DNA of 64,000 bases from Hyphomicrobiales bacterium (GCA_900473685.1 UCNE01000018.1:247815-311814), one strand, 5' to 3'. Shown: positions 26,025 to 35,064, counted from the stretch's first letter. Numbers and translations: made by a program. Notes: generated from the sequence alone by a model not told the origin.

Positions 26025-27032
26025 ATGTCTGTTAACAACGCAGTCATCGAGAACGGCGAAAGCACGGTGCCACCGGCAACCGCTGAAAAGCGCAGCCGCA
26101 TCTGGGCGATCGATGCCTTGCGCGGTTTTGCCCTGATCGCCATGGCGACCTATCACTTCTCCTGGGATCTGGAATATTTCGGCTATCTCGATCCGGGAAC
26201 GGTCGGCACCGGCGGCTTCAAGCTTTACGCACGGATGATCGCCAGCAGTTTCCTGTTTCTGGCAGGCATCGGCCTCGTGCTTGGCCATTACCCGGTGTTC
26301 AAGCCCCGTCCTTTTGCTATCCGCTTTGCCAAGATCGCGGCTGCAGCACTGCTCATCACCGTCGCCACCTGGTTTGCCTTCCCCGACAGCTTCATCTTCT
26401 TCGGTATCCTGCACTCGATTGCTACGGCAAGCCTGATCGGCCTGCTGTTCCTGCGCCTGCCCGCCGTGGTGACGCTTGTTGCCGCCGCAGCAGCCTTTGC
26501 GGCACCGCTCTACCTACGCTCTCCCGTTTTCGACACGCCGGCGCTCTGGTGGGTCGGGTTATCGGAAACGCTGCCGCGCTCGAACGATTACGTTCCCCTG
26601 CTTCCCTGGCTGGCACCGTTTCTTGCCGGCATCGCCATGGCTCGCATTGCGCTCGATTTCGGATGGTTCGAAAAACTTCGCAGCGATGGCAGCGCCCGGT
26701 GGAAAACGGTCCTGACCGCAGCCGGCCGCCACAGCCTGATCATCTACCTTGTGCATCAGCCGCTATTGTTTGCGCTGGTCTATGCCTATTCGCTGGGCTT
26801 TCCGGCAGCCAAGCCCGATCCGGTCGAAACCTATCAAAACAATTGCGTTGCCTCCTGCAGCCTGCAGGAAAGTGCCGCGCTCTGCACCACGTTCTGCGGC
26901 TGCACGCTCGACAAATTGATGGAGGAAAACCTCTTCGAGCCGCTGAACGAGGGTAAAATCGACGTCAAGACAGATGAGCGCATTGCGCGAATCGCCGGGC
27001 AATGCACCATGGAGTCACAACCCAAGGAATAG
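26025..27032 (+). CDS. DUF1624 (heparan-alpha-glucosaminide acetyltransferase-like) membrane protein with Cys-rich tail
   Basis: The 335-residue polytopic protein opens with RIWAIDALRGFALIAMATYHFSWDL, the hallmark of DUF1624/acyltransferase-type membrane enzymes, followed by about seven more hydrophobic segments and RHSLIIYLVHQPLLF near the end of the membrane part. The last 70 residues form a soluble tail with two CxxxC motifs (CVASC and CTTFC, 8 residues apart) plus further cysteines. The ATG at 26025 has GAAAAGATAGAG upstream; an in-frame ATG lies at 26004. It is followed 3 bp later by a methyltransferase gene, so the two form an operon. Confidence 0.87.
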   Translation: MSVNNAVIENGESTVPPATAEKRSRIWAIDALRGFALIAMATYHFSWDLEYFGYLDPGTVGTGGFKLYARMIASSFLFLAGIGLVLGHYPVFKPRPFAIRFAKIAAAALLITVATWFAFPDSFIFFGILHSIATASLIGLLFLRLPAVVTLVAAAAAFAAPLYLRSPVFDTPALWWVGLSETLPRSNDYVPLLPWLAPFLAGIAMARIALDFGWFEKLRSDGSARWKTVLTAAGRHSLIIYLVHQPLLFALVYAYSLGFPAAKPDPVETYQNNCVASCSLQESAALCTTFCGCTLDKLMEENLFEPLNEGKIDVKTDERIARIAGQCTMESQPKE

Positions 27033-27035
27033 GAT

Positions 27036-27509
27036 ATGAACGCCTATCGCGCCAGGCCGTTGACCTACCCCTGGCCACCATTTCTTTATATGGCGGCCTT
27101 TGCGGGAGCGGTGGCCTTGGGGCGGATTCTGCCGATTTCAGTCATCCACGGCCATGGCTGGTTGCCCTGGCTTGCGGGCTCATTGCTGATCGCCATTGCC
27201 GTTTTCCTGGATGTCTGGGCCGTGAAGACCTTGATCGAACGGCGCACCGCGGTTCTGCCGCATCGCTGCTCGTCCTATCTCGTCACCTGCGGACCATTCT
27301 ATTTCACCCGCAATCCGATCTACCTCGGCTACACGCTGATGATGGTCGGGTTTGGCCTGGTCACGCTCAATCCCTGGTTCTTCATCATGGCGAGCGCCGC
27401 CGTCGCGGTGATGACAATCTTTGCCATCCGCAACGAAGAGCGCCACCTGCTGTCCCGCTTCGGCTTCGAGTTCGAACGCTACTGCCGCGCCACCAGCCGG
27501 TGGATTTGA
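27036..27509 (+). CDS. isoprenylcysteine carboxyl methyltransferase-family membrane protein
   Basis: The 157-residue protein has about four transmembrane helices and the ICMT/PEMT-like C-terminal signature: LVTCGPFYFTRNPIYLGYTLMMVGFGL then FAIRNEERHLLSRFGFEFERYCRATSRWI (the E-E-R-H and Y-C-R methyl-donor site elements). Such bacterial proteins are predicted S-adenosylmethionine-dependent methyltransferases, mostly with unknown lipid or small-molecule substrates. It starts 3 bp after the DUF1624 gene and is probably translationally coupled to it. Confidence 0.87.
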   Translation: MNAYRARPLTYPWPPFLYMAAFAGAVALGRILPISVIHGHGWLPWLAGSLLIAIAVFLDVWAVKTLIERRTAVLPHRCSSYLVTCGPFYFTRNPIYLGYTLMMVGFGLVTLNPWFFIMASAAVAVMTIFAIRNEERHLLSRFGFEFERYCRATSRWI

Positions 27510-27643
27510 ACCCACCGGCCTTCGTAGCCGATAGCGTCAATTGCCAACTGCCCCTTTATCGTTGCGCGTGATCACGATCAGCGACCGACGCCGGAAACAG
27601 AACCGGAAGACGGATAACCCGGACGAAAGGTGGAAACGGCCGC

Positions 27644-28030
27644 TTAGGTCCCGACGCCGATTTCAGCCAGGCGTGTCAGGCAGGCCTCTTCGACATTGTT
27701 CAACTCTTCCAGCGTTTCCTCGATGTCCTTGCGCTTCTGGTTGAGCTCGTCGCGCTTTTCCTCGACGCGCTTCATCAGCAGACGTAGCTGACCGGCCTCG
27801 CCCGGCGGATCGCGGTAGACCTGAATGATTTCGCGGATTTCGGCGATGGTGAAGCCGATACGGCGGCCGCGCAGAATTTCCATGATCAAGTGGCGATCTG
27901 CCGACCGGAACAAACGTGTCCGGCCGCGCCGCTCCGGATGGATCAGGCCCTCGTCCTCATAGAAGCGCAGCGTGCGGGTCGAAACTCCGAATTCCCGTGT
28001 CAGCTCCGTAATGGTATAATACTTGTTCAC
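27644..28030 (-). CDS. MerR family transcriptional regulator
   Basis: From a GTG at 28030 the 128-residue protein reads (M)NKYYTITELTREFGVSTRTLRFYEDEGLIHPERRG, the MerR winged-helix domain. RLFRSADRHLIMEILRGRRIGFTIAEI and a coiled coil (LLMKRVEEKRDELNQKRKDIEETLEEL) follow. No metal-binding cysteine cluster is present; the single Cys near the end suggests an organic or acyl-CoA-type ligand, as in LiuR-like regulators. An upstream in-frame ATG at 28063 is possible. The only clear palindrome near it is about 125 bp upstream. Confidence 0.88.
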   Translation of the reverse strand: MNKYYTITELTREFGVSTRTLRFYEDEGLIHPERRGRTRLFRSADRHLIMEILRGRRIGFTIAEIREIIQVYRDPPGEAGQLRLLMKRVEEKRDELNQKRKDIEETLEELNNVEEACLTRLAEIGVGT

Positions 28031-28156
28031 GCCTGCCTCGCCTGGAACCGCACTCCGGCACATCGAGCGCAGGGCGCTGCGACATGCAGTTGCGGTTAAA
28101 ATGTCGCTCCCGCCTGACTTGTGGCCGTCGCAATGTTAGCAGCTAGTTTGATTGAC

Positions 28157-28174
28157 TTTGACGTAAAAGTCAAA
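28157..28174 (-). promoter_or_regulatory. MerR-type palindrome upstream of the MerR gene
   Basis: TTTGAC-GTAAAA-GTCAAA, a perfect 6-bp dyad with a 6-bp spacer, lies between mgtE and the MerR gene. On the minus strand it overlaps a TTGACT -35 box, with an AACTAG-like -10 after about 19 bp, the long spacing typical of MerR-controlled promoters. Assignment is by position and pattern only. Confidence 0.5.
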
Positions 28175-28188
28175 CTTTGGCACCGGCA

Positions 28189-29616
28189 TCAACCGACGTG
28201 AAACCACCAGGTGGCGAGGCCGAGGAACGCGAAAAACCCGGTCACGTCTGTCACCGTCGTGACAAAAACTGCCGACGAGACAGCCGGGTCGGCACCGAAC
28301 CGATCCAGCAGCAGCGGGATCATGATGCCGGCAAGAGCTGCGGCAATCATATTGATCAGCATCGCCGCAGCGATGATACCGCCGATATTGTAGTCCTGGA
28401 ACCAAGCACCGGCGACGATGCCGATCAATATGCCGAACAGCATACCGTTGAGGAGGCCGACACCGGCCTCACGGCGGACGACGCGCCAGGCATTGTGGAT
28501 GTCGAGATCGCGGGTGGCGAGCGCCCGCACCGTCACGGTCATCGTCTGCGAGCCCGCATTACCGCCCATGCCGGCAACAATCGGCATCAGGACGGCCAAA
28601 GCGACAATCTGCTGGATGGTCGCCTCGAACAGTCCGATCACCGATGCGGCCAGAAATGCGGTCAAGAGATTGACCATCAACCACGGCACGCGCGAGCGCG
28701 ACGTGCTGCCGATCGAATCGGACAGTTCTTCATCGCCGACGCCGCCGAGGCGCATCAAGTCTTCTTCGGCTTCTTCCTGGATGACGTCGACGACGTCGTC
28801 GATGGTCAAAACGCCGACCAGCCGGTTGTTCTCGTCGACCACGGCGGCGGACAGAAGGTCGTACTGCTCGAACAGCTGGGCGGCCTCTTCCTGGTCCATC
28901 TCGGCCGGCACCGGATGGTTGGTGTCGCGCATGATCGTCTCGATCTTGACCGAGCGCTTGGTGCGCAGCACGCGGTCGAGATCGAGCGCGCCGAGCAGCT
29001 TGAAGGTCGGATCAATGACGAAGATCTGGGTAAAGCTTTCGGGAAGATTTTCGTCTTCACGCATGTAGTCGATGGTCTGGCCGACTGTCCAGAACGGCGG
29101 CACCGCGACGAATTCCGTCTGCATACGGCGCCCGGCCGTGCTTTCGGGATAATCGAGAGACCGTCTCAGCCGCACCCGCTCGGTAAACGGCAGCTTCGAC
29201 AGGATCTCTTCCTGGTCCTCCTGATCGAGGTCTTCCAGAATGTAGACCGCATCATCGGAATCCATTTCGCCAAGGGCGGCGGCAATCTGCTCGTTGGGCA
29301 AGTGTTCGACGATATCGAGGCGGATCGCCTCATCGACCTCGGTCAGCGCCGAAAGATCGAAATCGTCGCCCAGAAGCGACACCAGCGCCCGGCGCTGATC
29401 CGGCTGGATGGCTTCCAGAAGGTCGCCCATTTCGGAGGCATGCAGGCGAGCAACGTGCTGGCGCAGATAGAGAAGGTCGCGGTCGGCAATGGCGGCGCCG
29501 ACATGCATCAGATAGTCGGAGCGAACCGACCCGTCTTCACCATAAATATCCGAGCCGTCATAGACGTCGGCCTCTAGGGGATTGCGGTCCTTGTCCTGGT
29601 CGCCGGTACTGCTCAT
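28189..29616 (-). CDS. mgtE: magnesium transporter MgtE
   Basis: The 475-residue protein has the MgtE architecture: N-domain superhelix (about 30-150, LLEAIQPDQRRALVSLLGDDF and similar repeats), two CBS domains (about 155-275, including AAQLFEQYDLLSAAVVDENNRLVGVLTIDDVVDVI), a plug helix, and five transmembrane helices with the pore signature VAGMGGNAGSQTMTV. Cytosolic Mg2+ closes the channel through the N and CBS domains. The ATG at 29616 follows a GGGCGGGCAC stretch. No Mg2+ riboswitch was recognised in the upstream 250 bp. Confidence 0.95.
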   Translation of the reverse strand: MSSTGDQDKDRNPLEADVYDGSDIYGEDGSVRSDYLMHVGAAIADRDLLYLRQHVARLHASEMGDLLEAIQPDQRRALVSLLGDDFDLSALTEVDEAIRLDIVEHLPNEQIAAALGEMDSDDAVYILEDLDQEDQEEILSKLPFTERVRLRRSLDYPESTAGRRMQTEFVAVPPFWTVGQTIDYMREDENLPESFTQIFVIDPTFKLLGALDLDRVLRTKRSVKIETIMRDTNHPVPAEMDQEEAAQLFEQYDLLSAAVVDENNRLVGVLTIDDVVDVIQEEAEEDLMRLGGVGDEELSDSIGSTSRSRVPWLMVNLLTAFLAASVIGLFEATIQQIVALAVLMPIVAGMGGNAGSQTMTVTVRALATRDLDIHNAWRVVRREAGVGLLNGMLFGILIGIVAGAWFQDYNIGGIIAAAMLINMIAAALAGIMIPLLLDRFGADPAVSSAVFVTTVTDVTGFFAFLGLATWWFHVG

Positions 29617-29870
29617 GTGCCCGCCCTCAAAAGAATTGCAGCCATCCAAGACGCCGGCGCAAAACCGGACGGGAGCAGGACGGCGATGTCACAGACCGGT
29701 AGCCGCGGCGACCTCAAACAATAACCGCTTGTCTCTGCTAACCCAACGAACCCGGGAGGTCCACCACCCGATGCACCGGCAATCCGGTCCGGCCGCCGTT
29801 TTTGGGCAAGCTGTTGCAAAATATTATGAAATGTTTAGCTCTGGCTGAGCTGTAACCATGGAGCCAACCC

Positions 29871-30377
29871 TTGTCCGTACGACCGATCTTGCGTTTTCCC
29901 GATCCGCGGCTCTCCGTTCCCGCAAGCCCGGTCATACACTTCGATGCCGAACTTGCAGCGCTGGCAACAGACCTGCTCGACACAATGCGGGCAGCGCCCG
30001 GCATCGGCATCACGGCGCCGCATATCGGCGTCTTGCAACGCCTGACCGTGATTGAACTCGATGCCCAGTCCGGCGCAAAAATCTACATCAATCCGGAAGT
30101 CATCTGGTCATCGACGGAAACGACATCGCATGCCGAAGGCAGCGTCTCGATGCCGGGCATAAACGATGACGTTACCCGGCCGAGCCAGGTGCGGGTCCGC
30201 TATCAGACGATTCTGGGTGAGGTGAAGGAAGAGGAAGCCAGCGGCCTGTTGTCCATCTGCCTCCAGCACGAAATCGATCAGCTCGACGGTATCTTCTGGC
30301 TTCAAAAACTGTCGCGCCTGAAACGCGACCGGGCGTTCAAGCGCTTTGCCAAGCAGGAAAAAGTGGCTGGTTCTTGA
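29871..30377 (+). CDS. peptide deformylase-like protein, metal ligands replaced
   Basis: The 168-residue protein has the deformylase fold but altered active-site motifs. Motif 1 is G44-I-G-I-T-A-P-H51 (usual GxGxAAxQ), motif 2 is E89-G-S-V-S93 (usual EGCxS, Cys a metal ligand) and motif 3 is H133-E-I-D-Q137 (usual HExDH, second His a ligand). Two of three metal ligands and the catalytic Gln are changed, so ordinary deformylase activity is doubtful. The start is a TTG at 29871 preceded by GGAG 7 bases away; no in-frame ATG fits. True def is presumably elsewhere in the genome. Confidence 0.88.
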   Translation: MSVRPILRFPDPRLSVPASPVIHFDAELAALATDLLDTMRAAPGIGITAPHIGVLQRLTVIELDAQSGAKIYINPEVIWSSTETTSHAEGSVSMPGINDDVTRPSQVRVRYQTILGEVKEEEASGLLSICLQHEIDQLDGIFWLQKLSRLKRDRAFKRFAKQEKVAGS

Positions 30378-30577
30378 AAAGAAGGCTCATGCGTGCCGGG
30401 CTTAGAGCGGGTGTCTGATTGAGGTCACGCTCCGGCTATCCCCTTTCTGCAATCAAGCATTGCCTGAAGCGAGATGGACGCACAGATACGCGACCCGATC
30501 CCAATATTCTATTTCAGGCTAGCGCCTTTTAATTAGCAGAGTATAAATTAAGGCAGAACCATAGGAGGAAGCCTGCA

Positions 30578-30850
30578 ATGAGATGGGGCATAATTGTGGT
30601 GGCAGCGGTACTGCTTGCCTCCTGCACAGCAGTGGAGCTTGAGCCGATCCCTGGCAGCATCACCTATAATGGCCAGCCGCGCACCAAATTGACGAAGTCG
30701 CCAGCCGGCAGCACGTTCAGTCACACCTTCCACGACCAGCGCGGCAACTACTGGAGCGAGACCTACCAGATACAGCCCGATCGATCGCTCAAAATCATTT
30801 CAAGACGCAGAGCGGAAGACTTCAGGCTGAATGATAATGGCGGATTGTGA
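30578..30850 (+). CDS. small lipoprotein, unknown function
   Basis: The 90-residue protein has a lipoprotein signal peptide with lipobox LLAS-C at residue 18 (VVAAVLLASCTAVE). The mature part is a short, probably beta-rich domain (GSITYNGQPRTKLTK, HTFHDQRGNYWSETYQIQPDRSLKII). An excellent Shine-Dalgarno AGGAGG precedes the ATG. It is probably anchored in the outer or inner membrane. No family recognised. Confidence 0.8.
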   Translation: MRWGIIVVAAVLLASCTAVELEPIPGSITYNGQPRTKLTKSPAGSTFSHTFHDQRGNYWSETYQIQPDRSLKIISRRRAEDFRLNDNGGL

Positions 30851-30950
30851 AACACACGAACAGTGAAGTCTTACTGTCGACCGCAGCATCGTCTGCCTGT
30901 GAACGCTGATGGTGAGGAAGCCTTTGTGGGCCAACCAACGATAAGACAAC

Positions 30951-30974
30951 AAAAAACCCGCCGAAGCGGGTTTT
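30951..30974 (-). terminator. terminator of tRNA-Leu
   Basis: On the minus strand, AAAACCCGC-TTCG-GCGGGTTTT with an extra T-run, three bases after the encoded CCA of the tRNA. The UUCG tetraloop makes it very stable. Confidence 0.92.
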
Positions 30975-30977
30975 AGT

Positions 30978-31062
30978 TGGTGCGGTCGAGAAGACTCGAA
31001 CTTCCACGGGTTGCCCCACAGCGACCTCAACGCTGCGCGTCTACCAATTCCGCCACGACCGC
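30978..31062 (-). tRNA. tRNA-Leu (anticodon GAG)
   Basis: The minus strand folds as a class II tRNA. Acceptor arm GCGGTCG pairs with CGACCGC, the D-loop contains AATTGGTAGACGC, the anticodon stem is CAGCG/CGCTG with loop TTGAGGT (anticodon GAG), then a long variable arm (TGGGGCAACCCG) and T-arm with GTTCGAGTC. A CCA end is encoded. It reads leucine CUC/CUU codons and is followed immediately by its own terminator. Confidence 0.97.
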
Positions 31063-31257
31063 ATCGTGGTAGATGTCGTCTTGCGGCGACGGGGCTGCAT
31101 GTAGCAAAAGCATTTGGGGTGCACAAGGGCAGGATGACAGAAAATTGACGACAACATCAACTATTTCAACAGGCGTTTTCACGGCCCCCTGAGAATGCTG
31201 GACTCTTGCCCTTCGGCGTACCATTTAGAAAAGCAAATCAACGGGATTGCCTTGACC

Positions 31258-32016
31258 ATGCAGCGCGAAAATCTGGAAAAAACGCTCTTCGCGGCCGGTG
31301 GCTGTCCGCCGGTACGGTGGAGAATCGCTCCTTCGCTGGTCAAATACGAAGACGCGATCGAGACGATGGAGCGCGAGGCTGCAGCAATTGCCGCCGGTGA
31401 AGCGGACGAACTCGTCTGGCTCGTCGAACATCCGCCGCTCTACACCGCCGGGACCAGCGCCGATTCCGCCGATCTGGTCATGCCCGGCCGCTTTCCGGTG
31501 TTTCAGACCGGCCGCGGCGGCGAATATACCTATCACGGCCCGGGCCAGCGCGTCGTCTATGTCATGCTCGACCTCAAGCGGCGCAAGCAGGACGTTCGCG
31601 CCTTTGTGGCGGCACTTGAGAGCCTGGTGATTGAAACGCTGGCCAGCATGAATGTCAGGGGCGAACGGCGCGAGGACCGTGTCGGCGTCTGGGTCCGGCG
31701 TCCGGAACGGCCCCCCCTGCCCGATGGCTCGATGGCGGAGGACAAGATCGCTGCGATCGGCATTCGCCTGCGCCGGTGGGTGAGTTTTCACGGCCTGTCG
31801 CTGAATGTCGATCCTGATCTCGAGCATTTCGACGGCATCGTGCCCTGCGGCATTCGCGGTTATGGCGTTACCAGCCTGGTCGATCTCGGCCTGCCGGTGA
31901 TGATGACCGATGTCGACATCAAGCTTCGGCAGGCATTCGAGGATATTTTCGGCCCCGCCGTCAACGACGCTGGCTGTCCGATTTCAGATCAGGAAAACAA
32001 CCGGTCCGTGGCGTAG
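31258..32016 (+). CDS. lipB: octanoyl-[acyl-carrier-protein]:protein N-octanoyltransferase
   Basis: The 252-residue LipB moves octanoate from ACP to lipoyl domains of 2-oxoacid dehydrogenases and GcvH, the first step of lipoate assembly. Signature elements: [19 protein letters not shown] (residues 83-101), catalytic Lys163 in [19 protein letters not shown] and acyl-thioester Cys197 in [13 protein letters not shown]. The ATG at 31258 was chosen over 31195 by homology; its Shine-Dalgarno is weak. The 3' end overlaps the convergent M50 protease gene by 28 bp. Confidence 0.95.
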   Translation: MQRENLEKTLFAAGGCPPVRWRIAPSLVKYEDAIETMEREAAAIAAGEADELVWLVEHPPLYTAGTSADSADLVMPGRFPVFQTGRGGEYTYHGPGQRVVYVMLDLKRRKQDVRAFVAALESLVIETLASMNVRGERREDRVGVWVRRPERPPLPDGSMAEDKIAAIGIRLRRWVSFHGLSLNVDPDLEHFDGIVPCGIRGYGVTSLVDLGLPVMMTDVDIKLRQAFEDIFGPAVNDAGCPISDQENNRSVA

Positions 32017-33239
32017 ACAATGGCATAGCCGTGCAGGACCACAGCGGAGTAGAGCCCAAGACCACTGAGGATCCGCTGGCCGCTCGTCATCTCATCGAGG
32101 CGATGGCGTGGTTTGACACCGCCGCTGCCCATCATGCTCAAGAGCGCAAACACGGCGAGCCCCGCCAGCAATGCCGGCGTTGACATACCGACGCGCCAGC
32201 CGACGCTGGCAATGATCAGGGTGACAAGAAAGCTACCCGCCACCCGGCCGGCAGGTGAATGAAAAACCTGGCGCAAGACCTGACCACCATCGAACCGGTT
32301 CATCGGCAGGAGGTTGAGCAGGTTGAAAGCGCCAAGGATCAGCAGGAAAATAAGAACCGCCGTTCCCGATGCGAACACCTGATTGCCGGCAGCCTCGTGC
32401 AGAAGGATAGCTGCAGGAATGAGGAAAGCCGACATGCCCGCCCCCATCAGGGCGCAGGTGGCAACTTCGAAGAGCGAATTGTAGGGCCTGCCGCCGATGG
32501 CGACGCCTCCGAGCAGCGGCACGAAGATCATCCGCACCGTCTTGTGACCGAAAGCGCGGTAAGCGGCCATGTGCCCCAATTCGTGCAGCACGATGACCAC
32601 CGTCAGCAGCGCCGATAAAAGCAGGCCATTGCGGGTGAGGCCAAAGAACGGCCACAGGATCAGGGTCGACAAAACCGCCAGCCCACATTGCACAAGCGGA
32701 TGCTCGAACACGGCGCGCGCCGGTATGCTCTCACCGGTCTCAAGCCATTGCTGCAATGCCCTCACCTCGCGCCGCAAGGCAAAGAAGCGGAAAATCAGGA
32801 ATGCCAGGCCACGGTAGCGGTCCGTCTGCTCGATGGTCAGGTGAACCAGGTCACCATCCTCGACGAGCCGGCGGCGTTCGTGAAAATCCTTCCAGAACGT
32901 CGCATCCAGCGCGCTGTCCTCCAGCACGCGGGCATCATAAGCGATCCCCGGTATCGTTTCGGTGATTGCCAGCAACCGGACGATCGGCTGGCCATGCCGG
33001 TCAAGATGAGTATAGCTCTGCTCTACCCGGTCAGGCGCGACCGGCCGGCTGGTCAGAACGGAATGATGCCAGTCGGCAAAGGTCCCAAGTGGAAAAATGG
33101 CATTCCACAGCTTGGCCCGGTCTGCACGGAACGATCCACGCACACGCACCGTGCGCAATCCGAGCGGGACAGCCAGCAGAAGCCATAGCAGCCCGACATT
33201 GATGACAAGAAGCGCGATCGCCGGTGCATGCGTCGCCAT
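31989..33239 (-). CDS. M50 (site-2 protease family) metalloprotease with SRPBCC-like domain
   Basis: The 416-residue membrane protein has one N-terminal helix ([18 protein letters not shown]). A soluble region (about 34-170) resembles an SRPBCC/START-like ligand-binding fold, with [33 protein letters not shown] and [18 protein letters not shown]. The M50 core has zinc motif H219-E-L-G-H223 and third ligand Asp317 in [12 protein letters not shown], within about six transmembrane helices. It should cleave substrates in the membrane. GGGAGAG precedes the ATG at 33239. The stop overlaps convergent lipB by 28 bp. The SRPBCC call is from pattern only. Confidence 0.82.
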   Translation of the reverse strand: MATHAPAIALLVINVGLLWLLLAVPLGLRTVRVRGSFRADRAKLWNAIFPLGTFADWHHSVLTSRPVAPDRVEQSYTHLDRHGQPIVRLLAITETIPGIAYDARVLEDSALDATFWKDFHERRRLVEDGDLVHLTIEQTDRYRGLAFLIFRFFALRREVRALQQWLETGESIPARAVFEHPLVQCGLAVLSTLILWPFFGLTRNGLLLSALLTVVIVLHELGHMAAYRAFGHKTVRMIFVPLLGGVAIGGRPYNSLFEVATCALMGAGMSAFLIPAAILLHEAAGNQVFASGTAVLIFLLILGAFNLLNLLPMNRFDGGQVLRQVFHSPAGRVAGSFLVTLIIASVGWRVGMSTPALLAGLAVFALLSMMGSGGVKPRHRLDEMTSGQRILSGLGLYSAVVLHGYAIVYATDRLFS

Positions 33240-33361
33240 ATGCGCTCTCCCATTGATGGTCAGCCGAACGCTAGCTGCGGAGGATGAACAAATCGTGTGG
33301 GAGGCCGGCTCCTGCCGGCTTCCCACTCTTCAAGCGCTATGCGGCGGCAACGCGGTCGCCA

Positions 33362-33964
33362 CTATGCAGCGGCAACCCGGTCGTTCGAAAGGCCGGTCAG
33401 GATGCCGATCTGATCGAGCGCCCGGCGTTCGCGGACCGTCAGTTGGCCGCCGCGCGAACGGGCAATCGCCCCCATGACCCGGGCAATCAGCAGGACATCG
33501 GCTTTCTGCAGCCCATTTTGGCGGCTGCCGCGCAATTCCGCCCAGGCACCGGCATCCTCAGCCAGAGCCATACGGATCTGCTCCAGCGCAAAGATGGACA
33601 GGCTATCGGGAATCCGCTTGGAGATGTCGATGATGTGAAACAACAGGTCGAGCTCGATCCGCGAATCGACGATGCCTCGCGTCGAGATCATCGCAATCAG
33701 CCAATCGGCATTCCATTCGTCCATGGCGCCCTGCGGGTAGCAGGTGTGGACGATGAATTCCGTCAGGGCGTCGATGAAATAGCGATGCCATTCCGGGCAT
33801 TTTTCGCTGCATGAACCGTTGATCGCCAACAGGATGACAGCGTCTTGCGATGCGGCAATTCCTGGAACGAAAACATGTTCACGCAGAATGGCGATATCAT
33901 CGACAGTCAAGCGCGTCTTCCCGGCGATCACACATGCCGGATAAGAAAGACGAAGTTCACCCAT
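33362..33964 (-). CDS. conserved hypothetical helical protein
   Basis: The 200-residue protein is predicted largely helical (IDALTEFIVHTCYP, LLFHIIDISKRIPDSLSIFALEQIRMALAED, DVLLIARVMGAIARSRGG). A central NGSCSEKCPEWHRYF segment with two cysteines stands out. No signal peptide. A good GGGAGAG Shine-Dalgarno precedes the ATG. I do not recognise a family with confidence. It lies upstream of the M50 gene on the same strand, 122 bp away. Confidence 0.7.
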   Translation of the reverse strand: MGELRLSYPACVIAGKTRLTVDDIAILREHVFVPGIAASQDAVILLAINGSCSEKCPEWHRYFIDALTEFIVHTCYPQGAMDEWNADWLIAMISTRGIVDSRIELDLLFHIIDISKRIPDSLSIFALEQIRMALAEDAGAWAELRGSRQNGLQKADVLLIARVMGAIARSRGGQLTVRERRALDQIGILTGLSNDRVAAA

Positions 33965-34059
33965 CTTTTCTCTCCCGTTTCATCATGAAACTGATGCAAC
34001 CTACGGTGTAATCCGTTGCAAATCAGGAAAGAATGAGCGTTAGCGGAGGCTTGCCGGAT

Positions 34060-35064
34060 TCAGTCAATTTTTACCATTGATCCGGCCCGCCGCTCCCGCC
34101 AGATCATGAACAGGCCGGACCCGACAATGATGGCAATGCCCAGCCATTTCGACAGCGTTGGAAATTCGCCGAAAATCAGGAAACCCAGCGCCGTGCCGGT
34201 GATGATCTCCAGATAATGGAACGGCGCCAGAAGAGACACCGGCGCTGCCCGGAACGCCTTGACGACCAGAAGGTGGCCATAGCCGGAAATGATACCGAGC
34301 GCGATGACCAGAACCCAGCCCAGCGTCGAATGCGGCAGGGATGGCACAAAATCCGCCGATCCCGCGCTGTAGCCGACAGCGATGACGGCCATCATGAACA
34401 GCGAGCCGCCGATGCCGGCAATGGTCTGCATGGTCAAAGGCGTATCGGCATTGCCGACCACCCGGTTAAGCAGCAGATAGCAGGCAAACAGGAAGGCGCA
34501 GAAAACCGGCATCAACGATTTCAGTCCGAAGATTTCGAAACTCGGCTGGATGACGATCATCGCTCCTCCAAAGCCGACAAAAATGGCGAGCCACCGCCGC
34601 CAGCCGACCTTTTCCCGCAGGATCAGGGCCGAAAGGCAGGTGAGAATGAACGGTTCGACGAAATAGATGGCGAAGACATCGGCCAGCGGCATGTATTTGA
34701 CCGAAACGAAAAACAGCAGTGCGGCACCGGCCAACAGCACGCCGCGCAAAAGATTGAACCACAGGCGCTTCGGCCTCAGCGCCCGCAGGCCACCGGCCGA
34801 CAGAAGCATCGGCAGGATTGAAACCAGTTGGAAGAAGAACCGGTAGAACGTCACCTGTGCCGGCGACATGCCCTGATAGACCGCCATATATTTGGCGATC
34901 GCATCCATGCAGGGCAGAATGATCATCGCAACCAGCATGATCGCCAGGCCTTGCATGACGGTATGGGTGGGCGCAGCGGCCCGGGATGTGGAAACGCTCA
35001 AGCTCGAAGTCCCATGTTCGGCGCCGTGCGGGATGGAACGCACAGAAGACGCTTTTGGCGGCAT
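34060..35064 (-). CDS. DMT superfamily transporter (EamA domains)
   Basis: The 334-residue protein has about ten transmembrane helices in two EamA repeats (about 45-165 and 190-325). Motifs include YRFFFQLVSILPML, EPFILTCLSALILREKVGWRRWLAIFVGFGG and FHYLEIITGTALGFLIFGEFPTLSKWLGIAIIV. The drug/metabolite transporter superfamily exports or imports amino acids, nucleosides or drugs; the substrate is not predictable here. The start at 35064 was chosen, with a nearby alternative at the Met just before the first helix. Confidence 0.9.
   Translation of the reverse strand: MPPKASSVRSIPHGAEHGTSSLSVSTSRAAAPTHTVMQGLAIMLVAMIILPCMDAIAKYMAVYQGMSPAQVTFYRFFFQLVSILPMLLSAGGLRALRPKRLWFNLLRGVLLAGAALLFFVSVKYMPLADVFAIYFVEPFILTCLSALILREKVGWRRWLAIFVGFGGAMIVIQPSFEIFGLKSLMPVFCAFLFACYLLLNRVVGNADTPLTMQTIAGIGGSLFMMAVIAVGYSAGSADFVPSLPHSTLGWVLVIALGIISGYGHLLVVKAFRAAPVSLLAPFHYLEIITGTALGFLIFGEFPTLSKWLGIAIIVGSGLFMIWRERRAGSMVKID

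Noticed and set aside
28177..29577. 466-residue plus-strand open frame
   Set aside because: Antisense to mgtE; no start signal and biased His/Asp/Arg composition expected of a GC-rich shadow frame.
30978..31062. tRNA-Leu as an integration site for a genomic island
   Set aside because: No integrase, direct repeat of the tRNA 3' end or foreign-looking genes flank it; lipB and a lipoprotein follow on either side.
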